From Rhodococcus_F sp040656415 (GTDB lineage Bacteria; Actinomycetota; Actinomycetes; Mycobacteriales; Mycobacteriaceae), in assembly GCF_040656415.1 (NCBI RefSeq), contig NZ_JBFAMC010000002.1, positions 434,001-498,000 on the forward strand: 64,000 bases of DNA, in the 5' to 3' direction. How positions within the stretch are numbered: position 1 is the first letter of the stretch; each line of letters starts with the position of its first letter. Position numbers and translations under genes: made by a program. Positions 39,287 through 47,407 of this stretch are shown here, one piece after another. Below the pieces are notes generated by a model, which saw nothing but the letters and a program-made list of their open reading frames with translations, was not told the DNA's origin and did not search any database.

Positions 39287-39576
39287 CGTGAGCTCCATCT
39301 TCGGGATTGCCGCCCGTCGTTAATAGAGGCGCCTCAATTCGATGATTCTCCGTCGGTGGAGTCCGTGACAAGGGGTTAGGGGTTTCCGGAATTCTGCCCG
39401 ATTAGATCGAGAAAAGTCGGCCCTTCTTGCTGTTGATGATGCAGCATCGGGACAAACCGAGGTCAGTTAATTTCGCGAATTCCGTTCCGCAGTCACCAGT
39501 AGTGGGTCATATTAGAAAGATAAACTGCGGTGCCGGTGATGTTTGGGCTGGTCACCGCTATCGGGAGGGGACTGTC

Positions 39577-39987
39577 GTGACCGAGAATTCGAGCGTCAAA
39601 CAGGGTTTCGCCGAGGGAGCGTCGCTTGCCGCGGGGGTTCTTCTCGTAACAGTGGGTGTTATTCAGGCACTGCAGGGAATTGCAGCGCTCGTCAAAGACG
39701 ACATCGTGGTAGTCGGCATCGACTACATATATACCTGGAATGTCACGGGGTGGGGATGGCTGCATCTCGTGCTCGGCGTTCTTGTCGCCGTGACCGGCCT
39801 GGCTCTGATCGCAGGCGCAACCTGGGCGCGGGTTGTCGCGATAGTCATTGCGGGGTTGTCGATCATCGCCAATTTTGTGTGGCTGCCCTATTACCCCTGG
39901 TGGTCGATCGTGATCATCGCACTCGATGTGGTTGTCATCTGGGCGGTCTCGACGTGGGATACCGGACGCGCCAAGGCCGAGGCCTAG
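39577..39987 (+). CDS. DUF7144-type membrane protein
   Basis: A 136-residue integral membrane protein with four helices: ASLAAGVLLVTVGVIQALQG, WLHLVLGVLVAVTGLALIAG, WARVVAIVIAGLSIIANFVW and WWSIVIIALDVVVIWAVSTW. The opening SSVKQGFAEGAS and the short hydrophilic IDYIYTWNVTGWGW loop match small actinobacterial proteins annotated as DUF7144. The GTG at 39577 has GGGAGGGG upstream. It is divergent from the DUF1269-sulfatase gene, about 290 bp away, and is followed by another membrane-protein gene after 36 bp. Confidence 0.8.
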   Translation: MTENSSVKQGFAEGASLAAGVLLVTVGVIQALQGIAALVKDDIVVVGIDYIYTWNVTGWGWLHLVLGVLVAVTGLALIAGATWARVVAIVIAGLSIIANFVWLPYYPWWSIVIIALDVVVIWAVSTWDTGRAKAEA

Positions 39988-40023
39988 AGCCCACGAGATT
40001 CGCCGCCCGATCAGGGTTGTCCG

Positions 40024-41385
40024 ATGAAGTCTACGGAAGCTGACGGACCGCTCGACGAGTCGGAGCGTGGAGAACTCGAACGTCTTCGACGAGAAGTCGC
40101 GGAGCTTCGTAGCAAATCCGGTGGGTTACCGCCGACGGTGTCAACCGTCGGCGGTGTTTCCGGTCACACGGGATTGCGATGGACCGTCACTGTGTTGCTT
40201 CTCGTCCTGGTTGCGGCGCTAGGATTTTCCGCAGTCTTGGCACGGTTCACTCGCAGTGAGGTGCTCGATACCGATCGCTACGTGCAGACGGTCACACCTC
40301 TGAGTACGAATCAAGTGCTGCAGGACGAACTCGCCGATCAGGTCACCGACGAACTCATGACTCGACTGGACGTCGAGAACGTCACCGAGGAGGCGTTGGT
40401 ATCGATTACCGAGAACGCGCCTCGAGTCCCGGATGCGGTGGTGGGTCTGGCGCCCGTGATCGCTGGTCAGGCGAAGTCATTCGTACGTAGCACTGTGGGA
40501 TCGTTGGTGGCCTCCGACGAGTTCGAAGCCCTCTGGATCCAGGCCAACCGGACCGCACATCAGAGTCTGGTTGCCGTGCTGACGGGCGACACCCGGGCTG
40601 CTCTGGAGATCAGCGACGAGGGTACCGTCAGCATTTCGCTCGCTCCGATCATCGACAGGGCCAGTACGATGCTGGCCGATAGAGGGTTCGCCTTTGCGGA
40701 CGATATTCCTGCGATCGACAAGTCCTTCGTGCTGTTCGAGTCACCCGAATTGGTCCGGGCGCAGAGGGCGACGTCCGCGTTGGACAGGGCGTCGGGCGTG
40801 CTGCCTTGGTTGACCCTGCTCGCGGCAGTCGGTGCTGTGTGGGTTTCACCAAAAGGTAGTCGCCGACAGGCTGTTGTACTGGTCGGGGTAAGTCTTGCCG
40901 TTGCCATGGGTCTGCTGGCGGTGGCGATTGCGATCGGTCGGTCTGTGTACCTGGGATCTGTGCCCTCGGATGTTCTTTCTCCGCAAGCGGCGGCGGAGTT
41001 GATCGACACCCTCCTCCTGCCGTTGAGAACCACGATGCGAGCTGTGTTCGCGCTGGCTGTAGTCATCGCGATCGTCGGATATCTCACGGGCTCATCGGAT
41101 TCCGCAGTCGCGATACGCGGCGCGTACAGCAAGGCAGTGGATGCGGTGAGGAGACCGAAGGACGATCGTGCGCCATATCCCGTCGAGTCCGCTGTCGCCA
41201 AATTCCGTGTTCCGTTGCGAGTGACTATTATTGCGCTCGCGGTGATGACGCTCGTCTTCTGGAGATACCCATCGGGCATGGTGGTCGTGGTGACGGTTCT
41301 CGCCGCCGTGGTTGCCCTGTCGGTAGTGGAGCTGGTAGCCCGTCCTGCGCTGGGTGAACGGGACGTCGGCGAATTGAAGGTATGA
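40024..41385 (+). CDS. Conserved integral membrane protein of unknown function
   Basis: A 453-residue protein. The amino end is a charged coiled coil (DESERGELERLRREVAELRS). One helix follows (WTVTVLLLVLVAALGFSAVL), then about 170 residues that should lie outside, with TDRYVQTVTPLSTNQVLQDE and helical segments. Four to five more helices make up the rest (LPWLTLLAAVGAVWV, AVVLVGVSLAVAMGLLAVAI, MRAVFALAVVIAIVGYL, then two at the end). I recognise this as a conserved actinobacterial type but cannot name a function. It is probably cotranscribed with the DUF7144 gene upstream. Confidence 0.75.
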   Translation: MKSTEADGPLDESERGELERLRREVAELRSKSGGLPPTVSTVGGVSGHTGLRWTVTVLLLVLVAALGFSAVLARFTRSEVLDTDRYVQTVTPLSTNQVLQDELADQVTDELMTRLDVENVTEEALVSITENAPRVPDAVVGLAPVIAGQAKSFVRSTVGSLVASDEFEALWIQANRTAHQSLVAVLTGDTRAALEISDEGTVSISLAPIIDRASTMLADRGFAFADDIPAIDKSFVLFESPELVRAQRATSALDRASGVLPWLTLLAAVGAVWVSPKGSRRQAVVLVGVSLAVAMGLLAVAIAIGRSVYLGSVPSDVLSPQAAAELIDTLLLPLRTTMRAVFALAVVIAIVGYLTGSSDSAVAIRGAYSKAVDAVRRPKDDRAPYPVESAVAKFRVPLRVTIIALAVMTLVFWRYPSGMVVVVTVLAAVVALSVVELVARPALGERDVGELKV

Positions 41386-41436
41386 GACCACGGCAGGTGC
41401 ACCGCAGATCGGCCCTGACCGGCGTGGGACAGCGCT

Positions 41437-41898
41437 TTATGCGCTGACGGGAAAGACCATGCAAGTGGTTGTCGCGTGTGCCACCAGCTTTCCTTCCTCG
41501 TTGGTGATTCGCCCTTCGGCCGTGGCGGACCGTCTACCGAGATGCACCACGTTCCCAATCCCCGTCAGTCTGCCGCCCGTAGTCGGGACCGGCCGAATGT
41601 AGTTGACCTTCAACTCCAACGTTGTGTACGAGGTCGCTGCGGGCAAAGAGGAATGGACGGCGCACCCCATCACCGAGTCCAGCAATGTTGCGGAGATTCC
41701 GCCGTGCATAGTGCCCAGTTGATTCGCGAACAGCTCTCGAGGCTCGAGTGACATCACCACGCGGCCTTCGGCGAGCGAGTCGATCGATAATCCCAGCAGC
41801 TCCCCGATGTTTGGACGCCGGCTCTGCGTCGACTCGATATGCCGAAGAACCTCCAAACCGGTCGCGGTGGCGAAGTCGAATCCGGTGTCCTCGGTCAA
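41437..41898 (-). CDS. PaaI/4HBT-type hotdog-fold thioesterase
   Basis: A 153-residue thioesterase, probably hydrolysing an acyl-CoA. The hotdog core reads ELFANQLGTMHGGISATLLDS, with the HGG motif, then TLELKVNYIRPVPTTGGRLT and a late TNEEGKLVAHATTTCMVF. The TTG at 41898 follows AGGGGG and begins a natural amino end (TEDTGFDFATATG); an ATG at 41934 would add 12 unusual residues. The substrate is unknown. It is divergent from the second sulfatase, with 262 bp between. Confidence 0.85.
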   Translation of the reverse strand: MTEDTGFDFATATGLEVLRHIESTQSRRPNIGELLGLSIDSLAEGRVVMSLEPRELFANQLGTMHGGISATLLDSVMGCAVHSSLPAATSYTTLELKVNYIRPVPTTGGRLTGIGNVVHLGRRSATAEGRITNEEGKLVAHATTTCMVFPVSA

Positions 41899-42041
41899 CG
41901 ATCCCCCTCGATATGGACGGCAACACGGGCGCACCGCTGCGACATTTGGAGTCAGGCGGGGTGCCTGCTACGCGAGAGTAGCGGCAAGCGTGCGTGTTTT
42001 TGTAGTGAATGCAGTGGCGTCGACGGCAGTATCCGGGACGG

Positions 42042-42069
42042 TTGACACCCATCCCGATAGTTATACGAT
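42042..42069 (+). promoter_or_regulatory. Probable promoter of the second sulfatase gene
   Basis: TTGACA at 42042-42047 and TACGAT at 42064-42069 are spaced by 16 bases, a good match to actinobacterial housekeeping promoters. They lie about 90 bp before the sulfatase start. Confidence 0.6.
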
Positions 42070-42160
42070 CTAAGTATCTTCGTCGAAACGCCGCTTGTGC
42101 GCAGCTCGAGCCAGCGGGATCGGCTCGACGGCGCGCGATTCAGAAATGAGGCATCACGAA

Positions 42161-44437
42161 ATGACGCGCGCACCTCGCTTCGAGGGAAAGATAGGGCGGA
42201 CCCTCGCGGAGTCCCAACCGTGGTATGACGAGCCGCCACACCCCGGCCCCGAGGCCCCCAATGTGGTGGTGGTGTTGCTCGATGACACCGGCTTCGCTCA
42301 GTTCGGGTGTTACGGCTCGGATATCGACACACCCAATGTCGATGCATTGGCTGAGAATGGATTGCAGTTTACCAACTTTCACGTGGCACCCGTGTGCTCG
42401 CCGACACGTGCGGCGTTGCTGACCGGCCGCTCCCAGCACGCCGTGGGCATGCGCAGCGTGGCGAACTTTCGGACCGGATTCCCGCACCAGCTCGGTCATA
42501 TCACCAGTTCGGCCACCACGATCGCCGAAGTCCTGCGCGAGGAGGGCTACGTGACGTTCTGCGTGGGCAAATGGCACCTCACCCCGTCGGAGCAGTGTTC
42601 GGCAGCGGGCCCGTTCGACCATTGGCCTCTCGCCCGCGGATTCGATCGCTTCTACGGGTTCCTGGACGGCGAGACCGACCAGTTTCACCCGCAGCTGGTG
42701 TGTGACAACCATCCGATCGACCCGCCGGGCCTGCCTGAGGACGGCTACCACCTCTCCGAAGACCTCGTCGATCAGGCCCTCAGAATGGTGACGGATTCCA
42801 AAGGTGTCCGTCCTGACCGCCCGTTCTTCCTGTATCTGCCCTTCGGCGCCACCCACTCCCCGCACCAGGCGCCTGCGAGCTACTTGTCCAAGTACCGGGG
42901 CAAGTACGAAGAGGGTTGGGATGTGCAGCGAGAGAAGTGGTTTGATCGACAGCTCGAAACCGGCGTGGTTCCACCTGGAACGCAGCTGGCCCCGCGAAAT
43001 CCCGGTGTCGATCCGTGGGATGACCTCGGCCCGGATCAACGCAAGCTTGCCAGCCGGCTGCAGGAGGCGTTCGCCGCATTCCTCGATCACACCGACGACC
43101 AGATCGGCCGCCTGGTAGAGGGCCTGCGCGACCTCGACCAGTTGGACAACACGCTGCTGCTCGTCCTCTCCGACAACGGCGCTTCGCAGGAAGGGGGCCC
43201 TTTCGGTGTCCTGCACGAAATACGGTTCTTCAACAGCATGATCGACGGCGTCTTCGACATGCCCAGCGAGCTCATTGGCCGTCTCGACGACATCGGAGGC
43301 CCACACAGCCACACCAACTATCCGTGGGGCTGGGCGCAGTGCGGTAACACCCCGTTCAAGTGGTACAAGCAGAACACCCATGAGGGGGGTGTGCACGTGC
43401 CATTGATCATGCACTTCCCCCGCCGGATCGCGGCCGAACATCGCGGATCGATCCGCGATCAGTTCGCCTACGCATCCGATATCGCGCCGACGATTTACGA
43501 ACTCGTCGGCGTCACCCCACCGCAGACCTATCACGGAATCGAACAGCTCCCGGTGACGGGGCATTCGTTTGCAAGTGTCATCGATGACCCTGCTGCCCCC
43601 ACGCCGAACACTGTGCAGTTCTTCGAGCAGATGGGCAGCCGCGCCATCGTCGCCGGCGAGTGGAAAGCAGTCTGTCGACACATACGCGGCGCCGACTTCG
43701 ACACGGAGAGATGGGAACTGTACCATCTGGCGACCGACTGGTCCGAGTGCAACGATTTGGCGAGCGATCAGCCCGAGCGGCTGAACGAGCTCATCAAGCT
43801 CTGGTGGAGCGAGGCCGAACGAAACGGTGCGCTTCCACTCGATGACCGCACCATCGAGCTGTTCGGCGCCCGCTTCCGCCCCAATTCGCCGCACCCGGCA
43901 GACCAACGCTACGTATACCGGCCACCGATGTCGCCACTGCAAATGGGGTCGAGCGCGGCCGTCAGCGGCCGCAGCTTCGACCTCACCGCCCATGTCACCC
44001 GAACCGCGGAACAAGACGGCGTGCTGTTCGCCACCGGCGACGAAAACTCAGGTATCTCGGTGTTCGTCCAATCCGGCAGGCTTGTGGTCGATTACAACGC
44101 GTTCGGTGACCATTCGATCGTCGAGTCCGACAACGCCATCCCGGAAGGCGATGCCACACTGGTCGCGCGGGTGACGCGCGGCCCCGGCCGATCCGGCTCG
44201 ATCAGCGTCGAGGTGAACGGGCAGGCCGCGGGCTCCGTCGACACGGCCGCGTTCATGCGGATGATCTCGTCCACCGGTGCGAGCATCGGCTACGACCACG
44301 GGTCCGCAGTCTCTGACCGCTACCAAGCGCCGTTCGCCTTCACGGGAAAGCTCCACGACCTCGAGATACAACTCGTCGGCGACGAAGACCCCTTAACCCG
44401 TACAGCCGAGGCGGCAGAAGAGATGCGACGGCAGTGA
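42161..44437 (+). CDS. Type I sulfatase (arylsulfatase-like)
   Basis: A 758-residue sulfatase without a signal peptide. Metal-binding VVVLLDDTGFAQFGCYGSD is near residues 36-54, the formylglycine site is C79-S-P-T-R with RAALLTGR, GKWHL follows near residue 150, and SDNGASQEGG holds late metal ligands. A carboxyl beta domain ends in GYDHGSAVSDRYQAPFAFTG. It is clearly homologous to the sulfatase part of the DUF1269 fusion (DHWPLARGFDRFYGFL against DHWPHGWGFDHYWGFL) but lacks the extra domain. Activity would need a formylglycine-generating enzyme encoded elsewhere. The ATG at 42161 has GAGG upstream. Confidence 0.9.
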   Translation: MTRAPRFEGKIGRTLAESQPWYDEPPHPGPEAPNVVVVLLDDTGFAQFGCYGSDIDTPNVDALAENGLQFTNFHVAPVCSPTRAALLTGRSQHAVGMRSVANFRTGFPHQLGHITSSATTIAEVLREEGYVTFCVGKWHLTPSEQCSAAGPFDHWPLARGFDRFYGFLDGETDQFHPQLVCDNHPIDPPGLPEDGYHLSEDLVDQALRMVTDSKGVRPDRPFFLYLPFGATHSPHQAPASYLSKYRGKYEEGWDVQREKWFDRQLETGVVPPGTQLAPRNPGVDPWDDLGPDQRKLASRLQEAFAAFLDHTDDQIGRLVEGLRDLDQLDNTLLLVLSDNGASQEGGPFGVLHEIRFFNSMIDGVFDMPSELIGRLDDIGGPHSHTNYPWGWAQCGNTPFKWYKQNTHEGGVHVPLIMHFPRRIAAEHRGSIRDQFAYASDIAPTIYELVGVTPPQTYHGIEQLPVTGHSFASVIDDPAAPTPNTVQFFEQMGSRAIVAGEWKAVCRHIRGADFDTERWELYHLATDWSECNDLASDQPERLNELIKLWWSEAERNGALPLDDRTIELFGARFRPNSPHPADQRYVYRPPMSPLQMGSSAAVSGRSFDLTAHVTRTAEQDGVLFATGDENSGISVFVQSGRLVVDYNAFGDHSIVESDNAIPEGDATLVARVTRGPGRSGSISVEVNGQAAGSVDTAAFMRMISSTGASIGYDHGSAVSDRYQAPFAFTGKLHDLEIQLVGDEDPLTRTAEAAEEMRRQ

Positions 44438-44538
44438 CAATGGCTGCCCTGTCGGCATCACTTGCCTTCCGGCGCGGCTTCGCCTCCTGTCGACCCGACC
44501 GCCAGACACTGATGCACAGCGCGCCCTAGACTGATCGG

Positions 44539-45117
44539 ATGCCGAATCTGAACTTGACGGGTGATCCAGCGGCTGACGCACTGCTGGCCAGTGACCCGTT
44601 GGCTCTGTTGATCGGAATGTTGCTCGACCAGCAGGTTCCGATGGAGACCGCGTTCGCGGGGCCGAAGAAGCTGGCCGACCGGCTCGGCGACCTGGATGTG
44701 CAACGTATCGCCGAGATGAACCCGGAAGAGTTCTCCGCCGTCTGTTCGCAGACCCCCGCCGTCCACCGCTTCCCCGGATCGATGGCAGCACGTATCCAGT
44801 CCCTGTGTGCGTTCCTGGTGGAGAACTACGACGGCGATGCCGAGGCGCTGTGGAAGGGCGGCGATCCCGACGGCAGGGAAGTCCTCAAACGGTTGAAGGC
44901 ATTGCCGGGGTACGGAGATCAGAAGGCGCGCATCTTCCTCGCCCTACTCGGCAAGCAGATCGGTGTCGAGCCGAAGGGATGGCGCGAGGCAGCGGGGGAC
45001 TACGGCACCGATGGCTGTCGTCGTTCGATCGCGGACGTCGTGGACGACAAGAGCCTCCACGAGGTCCGCGAGTTCAAGAAGGCCGCCAAGGCTGCGAAGG
45101 CAGCCAAGGGAAAGTAA
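44539..45117 (+). CDS. HhH-GPD-type base-excision repair protein
   Basis: A 192-residue protein of the actinobacterial HhH-GPD group (TIGR03252-like). The helix-hairpin-helix reads LKRLKALPGYGDQKARIFLA near residues 117-136, following LLIGMLLDQQVPMETAFAGP. The carboxyl tail after HEVREF is a short Lys/Ala helix (KKAAKAAKAAKGK). The 20 bases encoding the end of this conserved part (45056-45075) are repeated exactly at 54479, where an alternative tail follows. The present tail may therefore have been supplied by an inserted island. Confidence 0.85.
   Translation: MPNLNLTGDPAADALLASDPLALLIGMLLDQQVPMETAFAGPKKLADRLGDLDVQRIAEMNPEEFSAVCSQTPAVHRFPGSMAARIQSLCAFLVENYDGDAEALWKGGDPDGREVLKRLKALPGYGDQKARIFLALLGKQIGVEPKGWREAAGDYGTDGCRRSIADVVDDKSLHEVREFKKAAKAAKAAKGK
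45056..45075 (+). repeat. 20-bp direct repeat, left end of Ter island
   Basis: TCCACGAGGTCCGCGAGTTC lies inside the 3' end of the HhH-GPD gene and recurs exactly at 54479-54498 in the same frame context (HEVREF). It is the candidate left attachment site of the island between the copies. Confidence 0.75.
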
Positions 45118-45261
45118 GCCAGTTCTCAGGCGGCGCAGGTTGCTGCCGCAGGTGCGGCACTCAGTCTTTCAAACACCGTCATCGTATGCCGGATTCGAGG
45201 CCGGCGCACTGAGTCGCGGTCCATAGGGGCCGGCCGGAGTCCTCGTCGATGATGACCGGCC

Positions 45262-45456
45262 TCATCGCTTCGTGTCTTTCTGTGCCGTTCTAAGCCTGCG
45301 GTTCCAGAGCAGCAGCGATGCATTCAGGGCGACGAGCACCGGGGCCACGATGCCAGGCCACGTCAGCTCCCAGCCACGTTCGAGCGCGATGCTGGCGAGC
45401 ATCAAGCACAGCGTCAGCCCGAGAAGCGTCCATGCGAGTCGTTCAGATCTGGGCAT
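45262..45456 (-). CDS. Small two-helix membrane protein
   Basis: A 64-residue protein: RLAWTLLGLTLCLMLASIAL, a short ERGWELTWPG loop, then IVAPVLVALNASLLLWNRRL and a charged tail. Two membrane helices with a positive carboxyl end are predicted. It is too short for a family assignment. The ATG at 45456 is the only good start in frame; a ribosome site (GGAAGGA) lies further away than ideal. Confidence 0.6.
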   Translation of the reverse strand: MPRSERLAWTLLGLTLCLMLASIALERGWELTWPGIVAPVLVALNASLLLWNRRLRTAQKDTKR

Positions 45457-45764
45457 GTGTCGTTTCGTGTCCTTCCAGGGCCGATAGGCCAGGTGGTTGG
45501 TCAGGGTAGCTATGCCCTACCTCGACCTTCTCGGACTACCTGGCGAGCGTGGCGTTCGCTTGCCCTTGCAGTGCCTGCCCCGCTGGCCGAGTAGTACGCA
45601 AACCGGGATGACCAAGGTATGTCTTGGCGCAAGCCCGGTTCTTCAGGGCCGGGATAGCCGATCCCTCTATCGGGTCTTCGTTGCTACTCGCCATACTGCC
45701 GGATGATCGACAAGAAGGGTGCTCCACCGATGAGCAGGTCTGCCACCGATGGAGCACCACCGGG
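45457..45764. other. Non-coding stretch with terminator hairpin
   Basis: No gene is credible here. A hairpin GGTGCTCCA/TGGAGCACC at 45718-45758 lies just after the minus-strand stop at 45765 and looks like the terminator of the broken secreted-protein gene described next. Confidence 0.5.
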
Positions 45765-45979
45765 TCAGCTATCGGACAGGCTCCCCAGCGACCCGGTCCA
45801 GGGGTGACGGAACGCGGTTGCAGAGAACTGGTGTCGACGGTGCAACGAACGTTGGTCGTCCCCACCGGGAAGCTGGTGCCCGGGGTTCGATCGCAGCCTC
45901 CGAAGGTGGTTCCGGTACAGGGTTGCCGCCGCGGCAGGTGCGGCACAAAGGGGGAGTTCGTGCCGCACCGACAGCCTGG
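45765..45979 (-). pseudogene. 3' remnant of a secreted protein gene
   Basis: Directly after the TAG of the secreted-protein gene at 45980-46411, the same minus-strand frame continues with CTGTTFGGCDRTPGTSFPVG, then TTNVRCTVDTSSL, close to the FPVGTTxVxC signature of HYR-type beta domains. It then loses sense, while a neighbouring frame gives TGSLGSLSDS and a stop at 45765, followed by a terminator hairpin. One frameshift would join the two. No start codon or signal peptide is present. It is read as the decayed end of a secreted gene, possibly fused originally to the upstream one. Confidence 0.45.
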
Positions 45980-46411
45980 CTATGTAAGTGCGTAGTTGTA
46001 TCCGCCAGGTCGGTGGCGCTCGTCCCGAGCAATCAGGGTCTCCTGCGGAGGGGCTCCGGTACTTCCCGAGAAGAGTGGATAGGAGACGCTGTAGATCGCG
46101 GCGTGAACGTAGGGCGAGTTGTCGTTTGTGATTGACGAAAAGACGTAAGAACCGGGCTCGATGTTCTCGGTTATCGTCGTGCAGAAGCGGGAACCGCCGA
46201 TGTGTTCGTCCAGGGTGACGTTGAGAACCCGCTTCGGGCCGAAGTTGTCGATGTAGCCCAAGTCGTTGCCGTACCGGTTGTCGCTACAGAACACGTAGCG
46301 CACCTGCGATCCAGTGACTTGGGGGACTGCCTGAGCTGTCGGAGCCGAGACAGCGGTGATACCCGCGAACAGTGCGGCAGCGGCAGCAATGGTGGTGACA
46401 CGTTTCGTCAC
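45980..46411 (-). CDS. Secreted protein of unknown function
   Basis: A 143-residue exported protein. The GTG at 46411 has AGGAG seven bases upstream. The signal peptide (TKRVTTIAAAAALFAGITAV, then SAPTAQA) is clear. The mature part has two cysteines (YVFCSDN and SRFCTTI), a KRVLNVTLDEHIGGS strand and an IEPGSYVFSSITNDNSPYVH segment, so a small beta sandwich is likely. No known family was recognised. Its stop is followed in frame by the remnant at 45765-45979, so it may be a shortened version of a longer ancestral gene. Confidence 0.72.
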   Translation of the reverse strand: MTKRVTTIAAAAALFAGITAVSAPTAQAVPQVTGSQVRYVFCSDNRYGNDLGYIDNFGPKRVLNVTLDEHIGGSRFCTTITENIEPGSYVFSSITNDNSPYVHAAIYSVSYPLFSGSTGAPPQETLIARDERHRPGGYNYALT

Positions 46412-46587
46412 GATTCTCTCCTGATGTTCGATGGTTGATGGTCAGCGCCGACCTGGAAGCGTTGAACAGCCAGGTCGGCGCCGGATTTCAAAGGATGCGG
46501 ATAGCTGTGCTAAACGGCGCGTTTCTCACCAGATGGGCCTGGTTTCTCAGGGCCACAACAGTTCTGCGCGCAGGCCGGGGATCTGCG

Positions 46588-47124
46588 TCAGCTCCAGTCG
46601 ATGCCAAAGCTTCCCCAGTGGATGAGGTCCAACGGATTCCTCGGCGGGAAAAGCTGGTCAGCGATTCGGCCCGCCATGTCACCGGACCACACGTATTCCT
46701 CATCCTCGATGAACGCGGTCAGGGTTCCCGGGCTCAGGGATTCGAAGTTGACCTTGTACGCCCACTTCAGTGTGACCGAGGTGTTCGGGGCGACGAACCC
46801 GGTGAACGGGTCGGACGAGTTCGCATGATCCGCTGCTGCGGGGATTCCCGAGGGGCCGTAGGTCAGCTCGGGGCGCGTCAGCCGCCGCCCCTCGATCCCT
46901 TCGGGGCCTGCGCTGTACTGGATGCGGAACGTGGTGTAGTCCTGGCCGGCGGCGTACTCGGTGACCGCAACGGTGTTCTCCGAGGCTTCCGTTCGGATCT
47001 CGGTGCCCAGTGGGTACACCTCCGCGGCGTTGGCTACGGGCGCCAGTGCTGTGGCTGGGGCAGCGAATACGAGTAGGGCCGCCGCGGCTGTTACGGCTCT
47101 TCGTGCGGTTCTTCCGAATCTCAC
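46588..47124 (-). CDS. Secreted protein of unknown function
   Basis: A 178-residue exported protein. The signal peptide is RFGRTARRAVTAAAALLVFA, then PATALAPVANA. The mature part reads EVYPLGTEIRTEASENTVAV, with YTTFRIQYSAGPEGIEGRRL and a FVAPNTSVTLKWAYKVNFES strand, resembling small Ig-like domains that carry no cysteine. It ends LIHWGSFGIDWS. The GTG at 47124 is the start; the ribosome site is weak. It is divergent from the Ter gene cluster, about 280 bp away. Function is unknown. Confidence 0.72.
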   Translation of the reverse strand: MRFGRTARRAVTAAAALLVFAAPATALAPVANAAEVYPLGTEIRTEASENTVAVTEYAAGQDYTTFRIQYSAGPEGIEGRRLTRPELTYGPSGIPAAADHANSSDPFTGFVAPNTSVTLKWAYKVNFESLSPGTLTAFIEDEEYVWSGDMAGRIADQLFPPRNPLDLIHWGSFGIDWS

Positions 47125-47407
47125 GGGTGACTCTATAGTGGGTGCCCTGCCTGCCAGTCAAACTCGGTGTGTGGTCGGCCGCCGCGAAATCCGAGGATGC
47201 AGCGAAGGTGCCGTCGCGCATATCGAGGGCATTGCCGTAGATCCCTTGGTGTTCCTCCCCGCTCAGCGCTGCTGAGGGGCACTGTCCGGTTCGTTCAAAC
47301 CACGTGTCATTATCGATGAATACCCGCAGTCGGCACGAACACGTCGCTGCGGAACCAGCGAGCTTTGCTGCGGAGCAGGCGGGCTTGCTGTGGGACAAGG
47401 GGGGAGT

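Noticed and set aside
42140..44014. Long open frame antisense to the second sulfatase (624 codons)
   Set aside because: High G+C coding DNA often leaves long antisense frames. The sense strand has complete sulfatase motifs and this frame has none.
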